Assembly: GCA_014218235.1 (NCBI GenBank)
Contig: CM024759.1
Location: 71,556,119 to 71,620,118 of the forward strand
DNA from: Colocasia esculenta
Taxonomy: Eukaryota; Streptophyta; Magnoliopsida; Alismatales; Araceae
Direction of reading: 5' to 3'
Length of the DNA stretch: 64,000 bases
A program made the translations under genes and the position numbers. Positions 1 through 9,864 of this stretch are shown in pieces. Every line of letters begins with the position of its first letter. The stretch's first letter is position 1. The notes under the pieces are model-generated. The model was not told the origin of the DNA and searched no databases. It saw nothing but the letters and a program-made list of their open reading frames with translations.

Positions 1-509
1 TCTTCTACTTTTATAGTTCATGAAGTTTTTTAGGCATATTTTTTCTATCTCGCAGTTTCCTGTCCATTCACATGAACCCAATGGAGGGAAGACACTTTCT
101 GGCATCTTAAATTTTTTTACTATTTTATGAAAAAAAAACCATCTTATATGCATAATTGAAAGCCTATCATTCTTAGACACATTGATACATATACATGCAG
201 GCATATATATGTATATTTCATATAATATAATCTTATTACATAATAAGATGTGCAAAAATGCCCATTCTTATTGCCTCAACTTATTAATGATATAATAGTT
301 CTACTATGTAAATAGAATTGTAACTATAATATATTGCCAAACTTACTTTTCTGTCATCTGGTTTTGATGACAATTGCACAAATATTCCTCTTTATGTTTA
401 TGTTGCACAGTCATTTTGATTAATTTTGCTTATAACAAAATTTTGTTGAATGTCCATTTCTAATGGTTTTAATTCAAATCGTCATGAGGTCCTGAGCATA
501 TATCCTGTT

Positions 510-987
510 CTGCAAGGTCAATTTTGCCATCCTTGAAAGTCTAAGCATATTCATACCAGTAGCATTTGTATTCTCTTTGTGCTTATCATCAAGTCTCCTA
601 GATGTCTTTGGATGGATTTTCCTACCAGAGTATACATTCTTAATAGGCGTGGATAAACCTGTAGTCTTAGAGCTATAGTTTTCATCCAGTTGTCTAGCTC
701 CATTTGAATCTTTTTCAAGGTTTTTTTATGGTGTTCTTTGTTGAACAGGTCTATCTCCATTGCACTCAGAAAGAAATGTTTTGGCAGAAATCTGAAGCAT
801 GTCATCAGAAGCCGGTTGAGGAGGTAAAGGAGCTGGTGCTAATTTTTTCCTCCAAAAATTGTGCTCACAAAGCTCAGGCCACTTTATCCTTGAGGTTGGA
901 TCCTTTTGTAAGAGAGAATTAACTAAATCCACGAAAGAGCTGTTGGGGTTACCAGACAGAGGTGGCATAGGATCAGAAAGTATAGAC
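510..987 (-). pseudogene. RUNKEL/ULK4-like kinase exon relic
   Basis: On the minus strand an open segment begins after an acceptor-like AAAAAAAG near 988 and reads SILSDPMPPLSGNP, then a kinase C-lobe tail (DLVNSLLQKDPTSRIKWPEL, then CEHNFWR). This is the end of the kinase domain of plant RUNKEL/EMB3013-type (ULK4-like) proteins, which act in phragmoplast microtubule organisation (family knowledge). The following linker (FLSECNGDRPVQQRTP, then KNLEKDSNGARQ and, further on, MLRLSRMAKLTLQ) also fits that family. An in-frame TAA at 726-728 interrupts it, next to a seven-base homopolymer at 721-727. Resemblance stops near 510, and the frame closes at 474-476. I see no upstream catalytic-lobe exons (VAIK, HRD, DFG) or downstream exons nearby. 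I infer a one-exon relic or transposon-carried fragment rather than a working kinase. Confidence 0.7.
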
Positions 988-1500
988 TTTTTTTAGACAA
1001 TTGATACATTAACTAATGCTTTATGTAACTTTTCTTTGATTTAGTGAATATTTTTAATATTTGTAGAGGTATATTTTCAATATGTAAAATATTAGGTGCT
1101 TATATGTAATTAATTTTTTATTATATATAAATACCATACTCCTTTAACTTTAGTAAATATAGAATAAAAATCACAAATTTAGGGATATTTTTAAGTACGT
1201 AGGGGTGTTTATGTAATATATAAAAATTATGGACTTATATGTAATTATAAGATAGTTGAGAGATGTATATATAAAATTATGGGAAATAAAAAATAAATTT
1301 AAACATATAAGAATATTTATGTGAAATAATATATTAATTCAGATGTCATTTAAGTTGGTTATCAAACAACTCTTAATAGAAGTCTAATATATTTTAAGTA
1401 TTTACTAAATTACAGATTTAGATAATAGATAAAAAATTAGACTTTAGACAGTTTAAATAAATGTTATGCAAGTTCAATTAAAAAAAAAAGAAACACACAC
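988..1500. other. AT-rich non-coding stretch
   Basis: No supportable gene, terminal repeat or RNA is visible. The sequence is strongly AT-rich and ends in a short AC microsatellite at about 1494-1505. It could be former intron sequence of the kinase relic. Confidence 0.5.
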
Positions 1501-1523
1501 ACACAGAGCACGGGGCATCTGCG

Positions 1524-1885
1524 GCATGCCTACCATGCATGACTCGACCATTCACATGTCAGTTCTTTTCTTTTTATATGTGATCCATGCAAACCGCGCG
1601 TGTTCAAAATGACCGGGCCCACAGTGCGACCAAGCGACGTAAGGCAGTACGTACATGCATGTACATATAAGACAGTAAGTATAGGGGGCATGCGTATACC
1701 ACGACTCGACCATTCACCTGGGTTCTTAATTAATTTCTTTTTACATGTGATCCATGCAACCCGTGTTCAAAATGATGGGGCCCACAGTGTGATCAAGCGA
1801 CGAAATTAAGACAGCTAGCGCTAGCCCTGGTTGCACTATATACGAACACACATGTACATACATACATGTACATATAAGACAATAA
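1524..1885. repeat. Diverged direct duplication of a ~150-200 bp block
   Basis: Copy one lies at about 1524-1676 and copy two at about 1688-1885. Shared landmarks in the same order are GACTCGACCATTCAC, TGTGATCCATGCAA, GTTCAAAATGA, GGGCCCACAGTG and ACATGTACATATAAGACA. The copies differ by many substitutions and by extra bases in the second, so the duplication is not recent. It lies 430-800 bp upstream of the TATA box of the small gene at 2495 and may be part of its distal promoter. No coding potential is evident. Confidence 0.8.
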
Positions 1886-2317
1886 AGGTCACACGGCACG
1901 CCGTACGGGATCCAGGTAGAAATGGCCAAATGGGTACCGGGGAGCCAGGAGAACCTTTGGTACCCGAGGGTGGGCGGCGGCAGGCCGCACGAGACTGAGG
2001 CCCAACAGGTACTACTGTAGACATGGCAAGGACGCTGACGCTAATCCAAGGAACTAAGGCCCAGCAAGTATTATAGACATGGCAAGGAGCTGACGTTAAT
2101 CCTGGCCTTTCACATTTCCTTTCTTTTTCTTCTCGCTCCACGTTTAACACCCATCCATTGACGCGCAGCTGGAAAAGACCAAACTGAGATGCCAAACTTT
2201 GAGATGCCCGTCTACAGGGTAAGAAGTTTTACCTGTTCCAAATCGACCCCCAAAGCCACACGGAGGCACGAAAAAGGTCGTCAGCGTCTGCCACGTTGGA
2301 CCTGACCCTTACTCCTC

Positions 2318-2325
2318 TATAAATA
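2318..2325 (+). promoter_or_regulatory. TATA box of the small MGNC gene
   Basis: TATAAATA in a CT-rich context (CTCCTCTATAAATAGACG) lies about 175 bp before the ATG at 2495, which predicts transcription starting near 2350 and a 5' leader of roughly 145 nt. A CCACGTTG element lies about 25 bp upstream. Confidence 0.7.
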
Positions 2326-2494
2326 GACGTCCAATATCCTCTCAGCAGATAAACGTATAGAGCGACTCCTGTGTTGATCAGCAGCATCATTCCCACACTA
2401 CTGAAGAAGATCGAAGTTCGAACACAATTAGCTAGCCCAGAGGAGAACCAAATTAAGCTGCCAATTTTTATTTTGAGAACAGGCCGTACACGTT

Positions 2495-2845
2495 ATGGGC
2501 AATTGCCTTGGGGGTGGGTCGATGGCGTCCTGGACCGACGACGAGGAGGAGTACTGGGAACAGGAGGGCAGCTGCCAGCGGCGTAAAGCTCCTCGTAGCG
2601 ATGAGGAACCAGAGCTGTTGAAGAGAGACGCGACGACGTCGGTGCAGGCAGCTGCACCGACGGAGGTGAGGATAAAGATCAGCAAGAGGCAATTGGAAGT
2701 GCTACTGCGGCGTGCGGATGCGGAGGGCCTGCCGCTACAGCAATTGCTCGCCCAGCTCATCTCAGAAGCCGACGATGTCGCCCTCTCCGGCAGACGGCCG
2801 CACTGGGGGCCTTCCCTGGATACTATACCAGAGCTGGAAGAGTGA
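2495..2845 (+). CDS. Small MGNC-type plant protein, probably N-myristoylated
   Basis: This is an uninterrupted, intronless 116-residue frame with high GC and a good plant promoter. The N-terminus MGNCLGGGSM has Gly2 and Cys4, the usual context for N-myristoylation plus palmitoylation, which implies membrane attachment. Residues about 10-50 are acidic and low in complexity (DDEEEYWEQE). Residues about 56-90 form the conserved part (VRIKISKRQLEVLLRRADAE, then GLPLQQLLAQLI). The tail ends HWGPSLDTIPELEE. This arrangement (MGNC start, KI(S/T)KRQLEELL block, WxPxLxxIPE tail) is familiar from short uncharacterised plant proteins; I know of no established biochemical role. An in-frame ATG at 2522 could be an internal start, but only the first preserves the MGNC signal. 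It appears functional and is the best candidate for a living host gene here. Confidence 0.85.
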   Translation: MGNCLGGGSMASWTDDEEEYWEQEGSCQRRKAPRSDEEPELLKRDATTSVQAAAPTEVRIKISKRQLEVLLRRADAEGLPLQQLLAQLISEADDVALSGRRPHWGPSLDTIPELEE

Positions 2846-3480
2846 AGTTATATATATATATGTTAGGCAGGACTGACATAGACATGGGAATCCTGAAATA
2901 TATATTGTACAACGGACTGTGGGATTCTCGCGGTGTACAATTGGATTAATTTGGTGGTAAAGTCTTCTTTTTTCTGTATATTATCTCTGGTCAATGATAT
3001 TTTGGGGGGGAGAAGTATAAGGATCGATCGAAGATGTCCCCGCTTTAGCAGTACTGATGTTATATATATATATATATCCCCACCATTTGCAGTAGAAATC
3101 TTTCGTCTATCTTCCCTTTCAGAGTGTGTTGGCTGGTTAGAATGGAACGAGGGAGTTGAAAAAGCTGCACATTGGTGCCTGCTCTTCACGAACACCATCG
3201 GAAAACACTATGCCAAGAAGTTAACCCCGTCGCATGCATCGCATGCATGCGGTGTCGCTGTCTCCACTGCACATGTTCGGCGCAACATATTGCTTGTTTG
3301 TGAGCATGCCGAAATCGGGTTTTTCGGCCGGTCAAATCTTAGAAGGGTTACACTCGTTGCACCATCGCGAGCTGAACGAATGTGATACATTGTGCATCCA
3401 GTTTTTTATGGATATTTTAATAAAGATCTTATGATGGACGACCTCTTCTTATAATTAATTGTCGATTTGATGATGGGCCT
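2846..3480. other. 3' flank of the small gene up to the LTR element
   Basis: It holds short TA microsatellites (about 2851-2860 and 3061-3078) and a GCATGC-rich palindromic patch near 3232-3250. The longest plus-strand frame here (2933-3385) has no recognisable domain and crosses the microsatellite, so I do not call it a gene. The last five bases, GGCCT (3476-3480), are the target-site copy for the LTR element. Confidence 0.6.
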
Positions 3481-4395
3481 TGTTACTGTTATAGTAACAT
3501 AGCTCGGCTCCAGCTGAGGTGACCGTTGAGGCGCTCCTCGCCAGACGGAGCTGAGACGACCAAGCCGATGAATCCTTTTGAGGCGCGCTTGGCCGACGTG
3601 CGAAGCTGCTCCCGACCTCCCGACCTGACCTGCAAAGCCCGCCGAGTGGGCTCGGCGTGGAGACACTCCGATGCTCAAGTCAGCCGCTAGCCGAGCAGAA
3701 TGGCGTAACATGGGGGAGAACAGCCTACCTTGACCTGTGGAGTGTCTACCCTTTATATAGTGTTAGGGCATGTTATGTGTGAGCTGGACGAGCCGCCAAT
3801 CCCGCTGGGAGTTATCGAGATTCCCACCGGATTGGGTGCCGTTGCTTCTGCAGAGCTGCGGTGATCGTGGTTGCCACCTGTAAGTCTGATCGCTGAGATC
3901 GTGGCCTTAATGGCCGTGACTGGCGGTTCTGCGAGTCTTGGTGGTTACCTTATTTATCCGTTGACCCCGTCAGGACTGATGGGGCGCGCGAGGGCGCCAA
4001 GCTCTAGGTCGGCTTGGCTTGAGCTTTGATAAACCGAGGTGTTCAATAGACTTATTTGAGGATGTTACGAGAATGCTCGGGTCGAGATGTGGACAGACCC
4101 GCCTGGGCCAAGCTGCAGATGCCGAGGTCGGATGAACCGAGCTGTGGCTGGTATTTGGTGATACAGAAGAGATGTCAGCCAGTGGCCTTATTGAGGTCGG
4201 ATGACCCGAGATCCGAGCTGATGGGAATGCCCTGATCAGTTCGGACGTCGCCCTTCTCGTTGACTGCCGAACCGGACTGGTTTTCACCCGAGGTGAGGTT
4301 CATGCTAATCAGCCAAAGCTGTTGAATGTCGGGCTATCCTCAGAAGTGGTCGGCTACACTCGGGGTTGGCCGACTTGCTTGGAAACCCCGTAACA
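3481..4395 (-). repeat. 3' LTR of the Tat-like element
   Basis: It starts TGTTACTG and ends CCGTAACA. The first 19 bases form a palindrome (TGTTACT-gttat-AGTAACA). The minus-strand TATA box CTATATAAAG is at 3751-3760, 270 bp from the LTR edge, as in the other copy. The minus-strand purine tract lies immediately outside at 4396-4408. Confidence 0.88.
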
Positions 4396-4749
4396 CTGGC
4401 CCCCTAGGTTCAGGTCGGACCGTGAACGCGGGCCGAGGTGAAGCTAATTTTCTTTTGGAAGCAGATGCCCCGCCACGTGGCTCTACTAACCCACGTGCTC
4501 GCGAGGACGCCGAACGTCAGAGCCGCCGAACGTCGCTTCATCTGACAAACCGTCTGATGCCGCCACGGAGGCCGTGTTGACATCATTGTGCGGCCTCGTC
4601 CTCCGTGCGCACTCAACGCTCCTTGCTTTACGCTGATCAGGATCCGAGGGGTTGGCCCCCAGCCAATCCGGTGACGACACGCGGGCCGATCTCGACCTTT
4701 AGCTCAGAAGTTGGATCTCTGCCGTTGGATTCGATTGGCCTCCTGGCCC

Positions 4750-4757
4750 TATAAATA
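4750..4757 (+). promoter_or_regulatory. Internal TATA box driving the antisense gene
   Basis: TATAAATA in the context CCCTATAAATATTGGGG is on the plus strand, opposite to the element's own transcription. It precedes the ATG at 4900 by 150 bp. It is a strong plant core-promoter match inside the element, not in the LTR. Confidence 0.65.
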
Positions 4758-4899
4758 TTGGGGTCTGCTGTCGAAAGCTTGCCCTTGCTTTCGCGCGCGA
4801 CCACAAACCAGACGACCAGCCGGCTAGCCGACGTGCCGACGTCTCCGTCATCTGTCCGAGCTTTCGTTCGTCATTGCTTGCTTCCTTCCGAGGTAAGTG

Positions 4900-6812
4900 A
4901 TGTCTTCGAGTTCTTCTTCCTCTCGTCCTCGTCTTCACGAGGGTTCGTCTGGAGGTTCTCCTTCCGAGAACTCTTCTTGCTCACCAGGGGCGGTTTGCTC
5001 TGATGGAGCGCCCCCTTCTCCTCGGTCTGACGGCGAGCTGTCAGACCATTCTGATCACTGTTTCATTGTCGATCCTGGGACTTACGTTCCCAAGGATCCT
5101 TCTGCTCATACTTCTGGGGCTCGTCGTCCGGCCGATAATGTCTCCGACGCTCAGTGTGAAACCACCGACGAGACCCTCCAATGGATGAAAACTCATCCCG
5201 ATCTCGTATTTCCGGAGGGCTACTCCATGTATCGTGCGAATCAGCTCCGTGCTCACTATGTAGCCGAGGGCGGGGTTTGTATTTATGCTGAGGCTGTCCG
5301 AGCTGGCTTCTTGCCTCCCTTTTCATCCTTTCACTATCTTTCTCCTCTTCAAGCTAGGAGTCGCTCCATCGCAACTGACCCCCAACTCATGGAGGTCGGT
5401 CGTCGGCTTCTTGGCGGTCTGTGCCTTGGCTAAGGTCCTTCCGACCACACGCCTTTTCTTTTACTGCTTCTCGGTCAAAGCTTTCGGGGACTGGCTGTAT
5501 TTCGCAGCTCGGTCTGGACGGAAAATCCTCGGTCGAATGCCTTCTTCTGTTCACAATTGGAAGAGGCAGTTCGCTTTTGTTCACAGCCCGACGGGGTGGC
5601 CATTTCCGACTACATGGTCGGCTGTGAATGTTCATCAAAAAGCCTTCCGAGCTCCAAATCTCATCGAAACCGAGCTCGCGGAGTTTGATTCTCTACAGGT
5701 GCTGGATCCTCCTGACCTGTTTCAGCTCGATGGATTGTTCAAACTGATTGCCAAGGCCGACAAAGGTCATTTTCTTTCCAATGTCTTCCCTTTGTGGTTT
5801 GTGAATAAGAGCTAACCAACTGTTGCTTCTCGCAGTGATGGCCGACAAGGGCAAGTCGTCGGTTGCTCCTGACGTCGGCCGGGGGAGAGGGACCTCTCTT
5901 GCTGACCGAGCAGCACATAGGTTCGCCGGTCGCGGTAAGAAGAGTATCGTGAGGGCACCGAAGCGCCCAAGGGAGGAAGCCGGTGACTCATCTCGTCAGA
6001 CGAGGCAGCGATCGTCGGATTCTAGACCGACGTCACCTCAAGGACGAGAACTACCGGAGCAGCAGGTTGCCGACCAGTATGCTGAGAGCCCTCAACGACC
6101 ATCGGGACGTGCTGTGCTCACTGCTACCGAATGGGCTCGTCGGGCGACCCCTGTGGAAAAGTTGGCCCATTCATCGTCCAAAAGAGCCAACGAGATCGTG
6201 GAGGAGTACTACGATTCCGTGCAGACTCGACTGGGCCTAGTCGGGGCCTTGTTCAGGAAGGCCGAGAAGTCTCAGGCGGCAGCCGATCAGAAAGTTCTTG
6301 AAGCTGCAAGCAAGACCAAAGAGGCCGAGAAGAAAGTGAAAACTGCCGAGAAACTCCTGGCCGAGGAGCGGCTATAGGCGAAGAGAGCCGAGGCGGATTC
6401 AGCTCGGATGACCAAGGTAGCCGAGGATCTTAAAGAGGCTCTTCGTATGAAGGAAAAGCTGCTTGAGGCCGCCAAGGCCCAGAACTCGAGGCTGGCCGAG
6501 GAGGAGCGTGAAAAGATTATCGCAGAGTATCGCGACTCTGAGGAGCTGGGTGAAGAGGTTGACAAGCTCTTCCAGGCCGGATACGACCACTGTATCAAAC
6601 AGATCCGAGAACTGCATCCTGAATACGACTTGTCGGGTTTGGAAGATGCCGAGGACGAGGACGCTGGTCACGCTCAGGACCGAGCTGAGGTCGCCGACGA
6701 GGCCGAGACCGCGACCGGGGCGACTCATGGCGATGAGGTGATTGTTGCTTCCGATCAGGCCGCTACTACCGAGGCTCAAGTCGCTGCGTCCGACGAAGTT
6801 GTAGTTGATTGA
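4900..6812 (+). pseudogene. Antisense two-exon gene with 'Transposase (putative) gypsy type' domain
   Basis: Exon 1 starts at ATG 4900 (MSSSSSSSRPRL) and holds a domain like the plant 'transposase (putative), gypsy type' family (Pfam PF04195 from memory): FPEGYSMYRANQLRAHYV, then QLTPNSWR, WPFPTTW. A 1-nt shift near 5314-5323 breaks the frame. A GT-AG intron fits 5766-5835: CTAAC branch-like site at 5812-5816, pyrimidine run, CGCAG acceptor, and phase preserved (G|TG before ATG 5838). Exon 2 encodes a basic, disordered stretch and then a long heptad coiled coil rich in Ala, Glu and Lys (about 6240-6520). It ends acidic at 6812 and contains one in-frame TAG at 6375-6377. Despite the family name no transposase activity is established; related ORFs lie antisense in Tat elements. 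The two lesions suggest this copy is dead. Confidence 0.75.
5766..5835 (+). other. Predicted intron of the antisense gene
   Basis: The 70-nt interval begins GTCATTTTC and ends TGCTTCTCGCAG with CTAAC about 20 nt before the acceptor. Removing it joins two different frames exactly in phase, whereas reading through hits TAA at 5813-5815. Confidence 0.6.
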
Positions 6813-7199
6813 ATGCCTCACCTTTGTATGTGGCAGTTCGCCTCGCAGTGTATTTTCTTCAGTACAAATCGAAACACTTGCCACTTTTGTTATCGCTTGT
6901 TTTAACTGATTGTCGTCGTTCATTTCTTCTGAAAATACCTCTGATCGTCGTCCCCTCGGTATGAGCCGACCAGCTATGGGTATGAAAACTCGTCGTTCTA
7001 GCGATGCGACCTATTTCGATATGATCGTATGGTCGGCTTAGCCTCGAATCCTAGGGGTTCGTTTTTGGTCGTAGTGCACTCATGTTAGACGTTCGTCTGT
7101 TCCCGACGAGGGACATTGATCGTGAGAGTGAGCTTTGATAATCTTTGATTCACGTCGGACATTACCTTGGTTCCTGACGAGTGCCCAGTCGACCTCGTT
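6813..7199. other. 3' flank of the antisense gene
   Basis: It is non-coding in all frames, with no recognised polyadenylation consensus. It passes gradually into the CCGAAGCGACC-rich repeat region. Confidence 0.4.
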
Positions 7200-8450
7200 C
7201 AGTGAACACGTCATCCCTTTGTACTTCATCTAAAGTGCCGAAGCGACTTTTGGAGCGTTTGTCGGAGCGACCTCGTTCAAGGAGCTCGGAATGCGGAGGT
7301 GGCCTCTTGTCAGACGTCGTTTGCTTGGTTTGTGGAGAGTCGGGACCTCGTCCAAGAACAAATTCATGTTTGCATGTGCCGAAGCGACCACGCCTTCAGT
7401 AGCTCAGAGAGTCGAGGCGACCTCGCTCGTGTTACGATGTATTCGTAGCGAAGCGACCCCACGCGAGGGCTCGGATTGCTGAGACGAGTACCGAAGTGAC
7501 CTCGTGTTGGGAGCTTGGATGTATACGTGCACCGAAGCGACCACGCCTTCAAGTGACCTCGTCCAGAACCACGACGTTCGTCTACGTGTGCCGAAGCGAC
7601 CACGCCTTCAAACAACGTCGGACGTCGTCTGATAAGTGACAGCGACTTCGTTCAGCGAACACGACGTTTATGATCCTTGTTTGTCGAAGCGAACACGCCT
7701 TCAAGATCTCGGAGTGACTTCGAACGGGCCATGATATACGCGTGCCGAAGCGACCGCGCCTTCAGGAGCTAGGAGGGTTGAAGCGACCTCGCCCAGAAGC
7801 TATGTACGCGTGTGCCGAAGCGACCACGCCTTCAAGAGCTCGGAGGGCCGAAGCGACCTCGGACGAGCTGTGACACGTGTGCCGAAGCGACCGCGCCTTC
7901 GGGAGCTCGGAGGGCCGAAGCGACCTTGGACGAGCTATGATGCGTGCCGAAGCGACCGCGCCTTCAGGAGCTCGGAGGGCCGAAGCGACCTCGGACGAGC
8001 TGTGACGCGTGCCGAAGCGACCGCGCCTTCATAAGGTCGGAGGGCCGAAGCGCCTTCGGACGAGCTGTAACACGCGTGCCGAAGCGACCGTGCCTTCGGG
8101 AGCTCGGAGGGCCGAAGCGACCTCGGACGAGCTGTGATATATGCGTGCCGAAGCAACCGCGCCTTCGGGAGCTCGGAGTGCCGAAGCAACCTCGGACGAG
8201 CCGTGACACGCATGCCGAAGCGACCACGCCTTCGGGAGCTCGGAGGGCCGAAGCGACCTCGGACGAGCTGTGATATACGCGTGCCGAAGCGACCGTGCCT
8301 TCGGGAGCTCGGAGTGCCGAAGCGACCTCGGACGAGCCGTGACACGCGTGCCGAAGCGACCGCGCCTTGAGGAGCTCGGAGGGCCGAAGCGACCTCGGAC
8401 GAGCTGTGATATACGCGTGCCGAAGCGACCGCGCCTTCATTTTATCGTAT
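7200..8450. repeat. ~67-bp minisatellite inside the Tat-like element
   Basis: From about 7743 to 8440 there are some ten to eleven head-to-tail units of 64-72 bp. Each carries two CCGAAGCGACC cores, one followed by GCGCCTTC and GGAGCTCGGAGG, the other by TCGGACGAGCTGTGA. Earlier units (about 7230-7740) are degenerate and irregular. The unit length is not a multiple of three and the apparent ORFs on both strands are period artefacts. Tandem repeats near the 3' end of Tat elements are known sources of satellites. Confidence 0.9.
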
Positions 8451-8925
8451 GTCGGGTTCTCGGTTTCTGGACAGCCGAGGCGATCTCGTCCAGAACCTCC
8501 TTTTCAAGAAATAGTCGTACGAAAGCAAAGACAAGGAGTGGAGTGACAGGCATACCTCGTTTCCCTCATGACTAAGGACATCAAGCGTGTGATCGCGACC
8601 TATTGTTTAGAGGGCTTAGGCTTCCGAAGTGGAGATGACTTGTAAATAGGAACTGCAAGATTACCCTGAACCTGGAACTCGTCGGCCCCCGAGCAGACCT
8701 CAAACGAATCCTGACGGGCTTCACGATATTTGAGCTGAGACGGGCCCCGAGCCGACCTCAGGCATAGGGGCTTATGATCTCCTGGTTGGCCCCCTTGCTG
8801 CTTGTGCCAGGCATTGGCCGCCTTGGCGATTGCGATAAATGCTATAGGGGCTATTTTGTTGTCTCTGTCTGGAGGAGTTCTGTTGAGAACAAGAAAGGGG
8901 AAACTGTACTGACCTTTTGTGACGG
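8451..8925. other. Leader region of the Tat-like element
   Basis: This is the untranslated leader between the primer-binding site and the minisatellite, read on the minus strand. A 195-codon minus-strand frame (8600-9187) crosses from LTR into leader but shows no gag features. Confidence 0.5.
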
Positions 8926-8944
8926 TTCCCACAGACGGCGCCAA
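8926..8944 (-). other. Primer-binding site
   Basis: Read on the minus strand, TTGGCGCCGTCTGTGGGAA directly abuts the LTR end. The TGGCGCC start is a common plant Ty3/gypsy primer-binding form. It fixes the orientation of the element. Confidence 0.8.
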
Positions 8945-9859
8945 TGTTATTGTTATAGTAACATAGCTCGGCTCCAGCCGAGGTGACCGTTGAGGTGCTT
9001 CTCGCCAGACGGAGCCGAGACGACCAAGCCGATGAATCCTTTTGAGGCACGCTTGGCCGACGTGCGAAGCTGCTCCCGACCTCCCGACCTGACCTGCAAA
9101 GCCCGCCGAGTGGGCTCGGCGGGGAGACACTCCGATGCTCAAGTCAGTCGCTAGCCGAGCAGAATGGCGTAACATGGGGGAGAACAACCTACCTTGGCCT
9201 GTGAAGTGTCTACCCTTTATATAGTGTTAGGGCATGTTATGTGTGAGCTGGACGAGACGCCAATCCCACTGGGAGTTATCGAGATTCCCGCCGGATTGGG
9301 TGTCGTTGCTTCTGCAGAGCTGCGGTGATCGTGGTTGCCACCTGTAAGTCTGATCGCTGAGATCGTGGCCTTAATGGCCGTGACTGGCGGTTCCGCGAGT
9401 CTTGGTGGTTACCTTATTTGTCCGTTGACCCCGTCAGGACTGATGGGGCGCGCGAGGGCGCCGAGCTCTAGGTCGGCGTGGCTTGAGCTTTGATAACCCG
9501 AGGTGTTCAATAGACTTATTTGAGGATGTTACGAGAATGCTCGGGTCGAGATGTGGACAGGCCCGCCTGGGCCGAGCTGCAGATGCCGAGGTCGGATGAA
9601 CCGAGCTGTGGCTGGTATTTGGTGATACAGAAGAGATGTCAGCCAGTGGCCTTATTGAGGTCGGATGACCCGAGATCCGAGCTGATGGGAATGCCCTGAT
9701 CAGTTCGGACGTCGCCCTTCTCGTTGACTGCCGAACCGGACTGGTTTTCACCCGAGGTGAGGTTCATGCCAATCAGCCAAAGCTGTTGAATGTCGGGCTA
9801 TCCTCAGAAGTGGTCGGCTACACTCGGGGTTGGTCGACCTGCTTGGAAACCCCATAACA
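8945..9859 (-). repeat. 5' LTR of the Tat-like element
   Basis: It starts TGTTATTG and ends CCATAACA. The minus-strand TATA box CTATATAAAG is at 9215-9224. It is the same length as the left LTR with scattered substitutions, mostly C/T and G/A transitions, as expected from decay of methylated CpG. Confidence 0.88.
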
Positions 9860-9864
9860 GGCCT

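Larger units (their letters stand above)
3481..9859 (-). mobile_element. Ty3/gypsy Tat-like LTR element lacking gag-pol
   Basis: Two 915-bp LTRs (3481-4395 and 8945-9859), about 96-97% identical by eye, bound 4.5 kb of interior. The element is flanked by a perfect 5-bp target duplication GGCCT (3476-3480 and 9860-9864). Orientation is set by the primer-binding site: next to the right LTR the minus strand reads TTGGCGCCGTCTGTGGGAA, and next to the left LTR it ends in a purine run CCTAGGGGGCCAG. The right LTR is therefore the 5' LTR. No gag, protease, reverse transcriptase or integrase motif occurs in either strand. Instead there is an antisense gene (4900-6812) and a minisatellite (about 7200-8450). 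An antisense gene plus tandem repeats near the 3' LTR is the known layout of Tat elements such as Grande. I infer a non-autonomous deletion derivative. Confidence 0.88.

Noticed and set aside
2933..3385. 150-codon plus-strand frame downstream of the MGNC gene
   Set aside because: It crosses a TA microsatellite and shows no domain or codon signature.
7810..8440. Several overlapping 74-158-codon frames on both strands
   Set aside because: They are produced by the ~67-bp minisatellite and repeat the same peptide; the unit is not a multiple of three.
8600..9187. 195-codon minus-strand frame across LTR and leader of the Tat-like element
   Set aside because: It reads through LTR sequence and the primer-binding site and has no gag motif; an open frame in GC-rich sequence.
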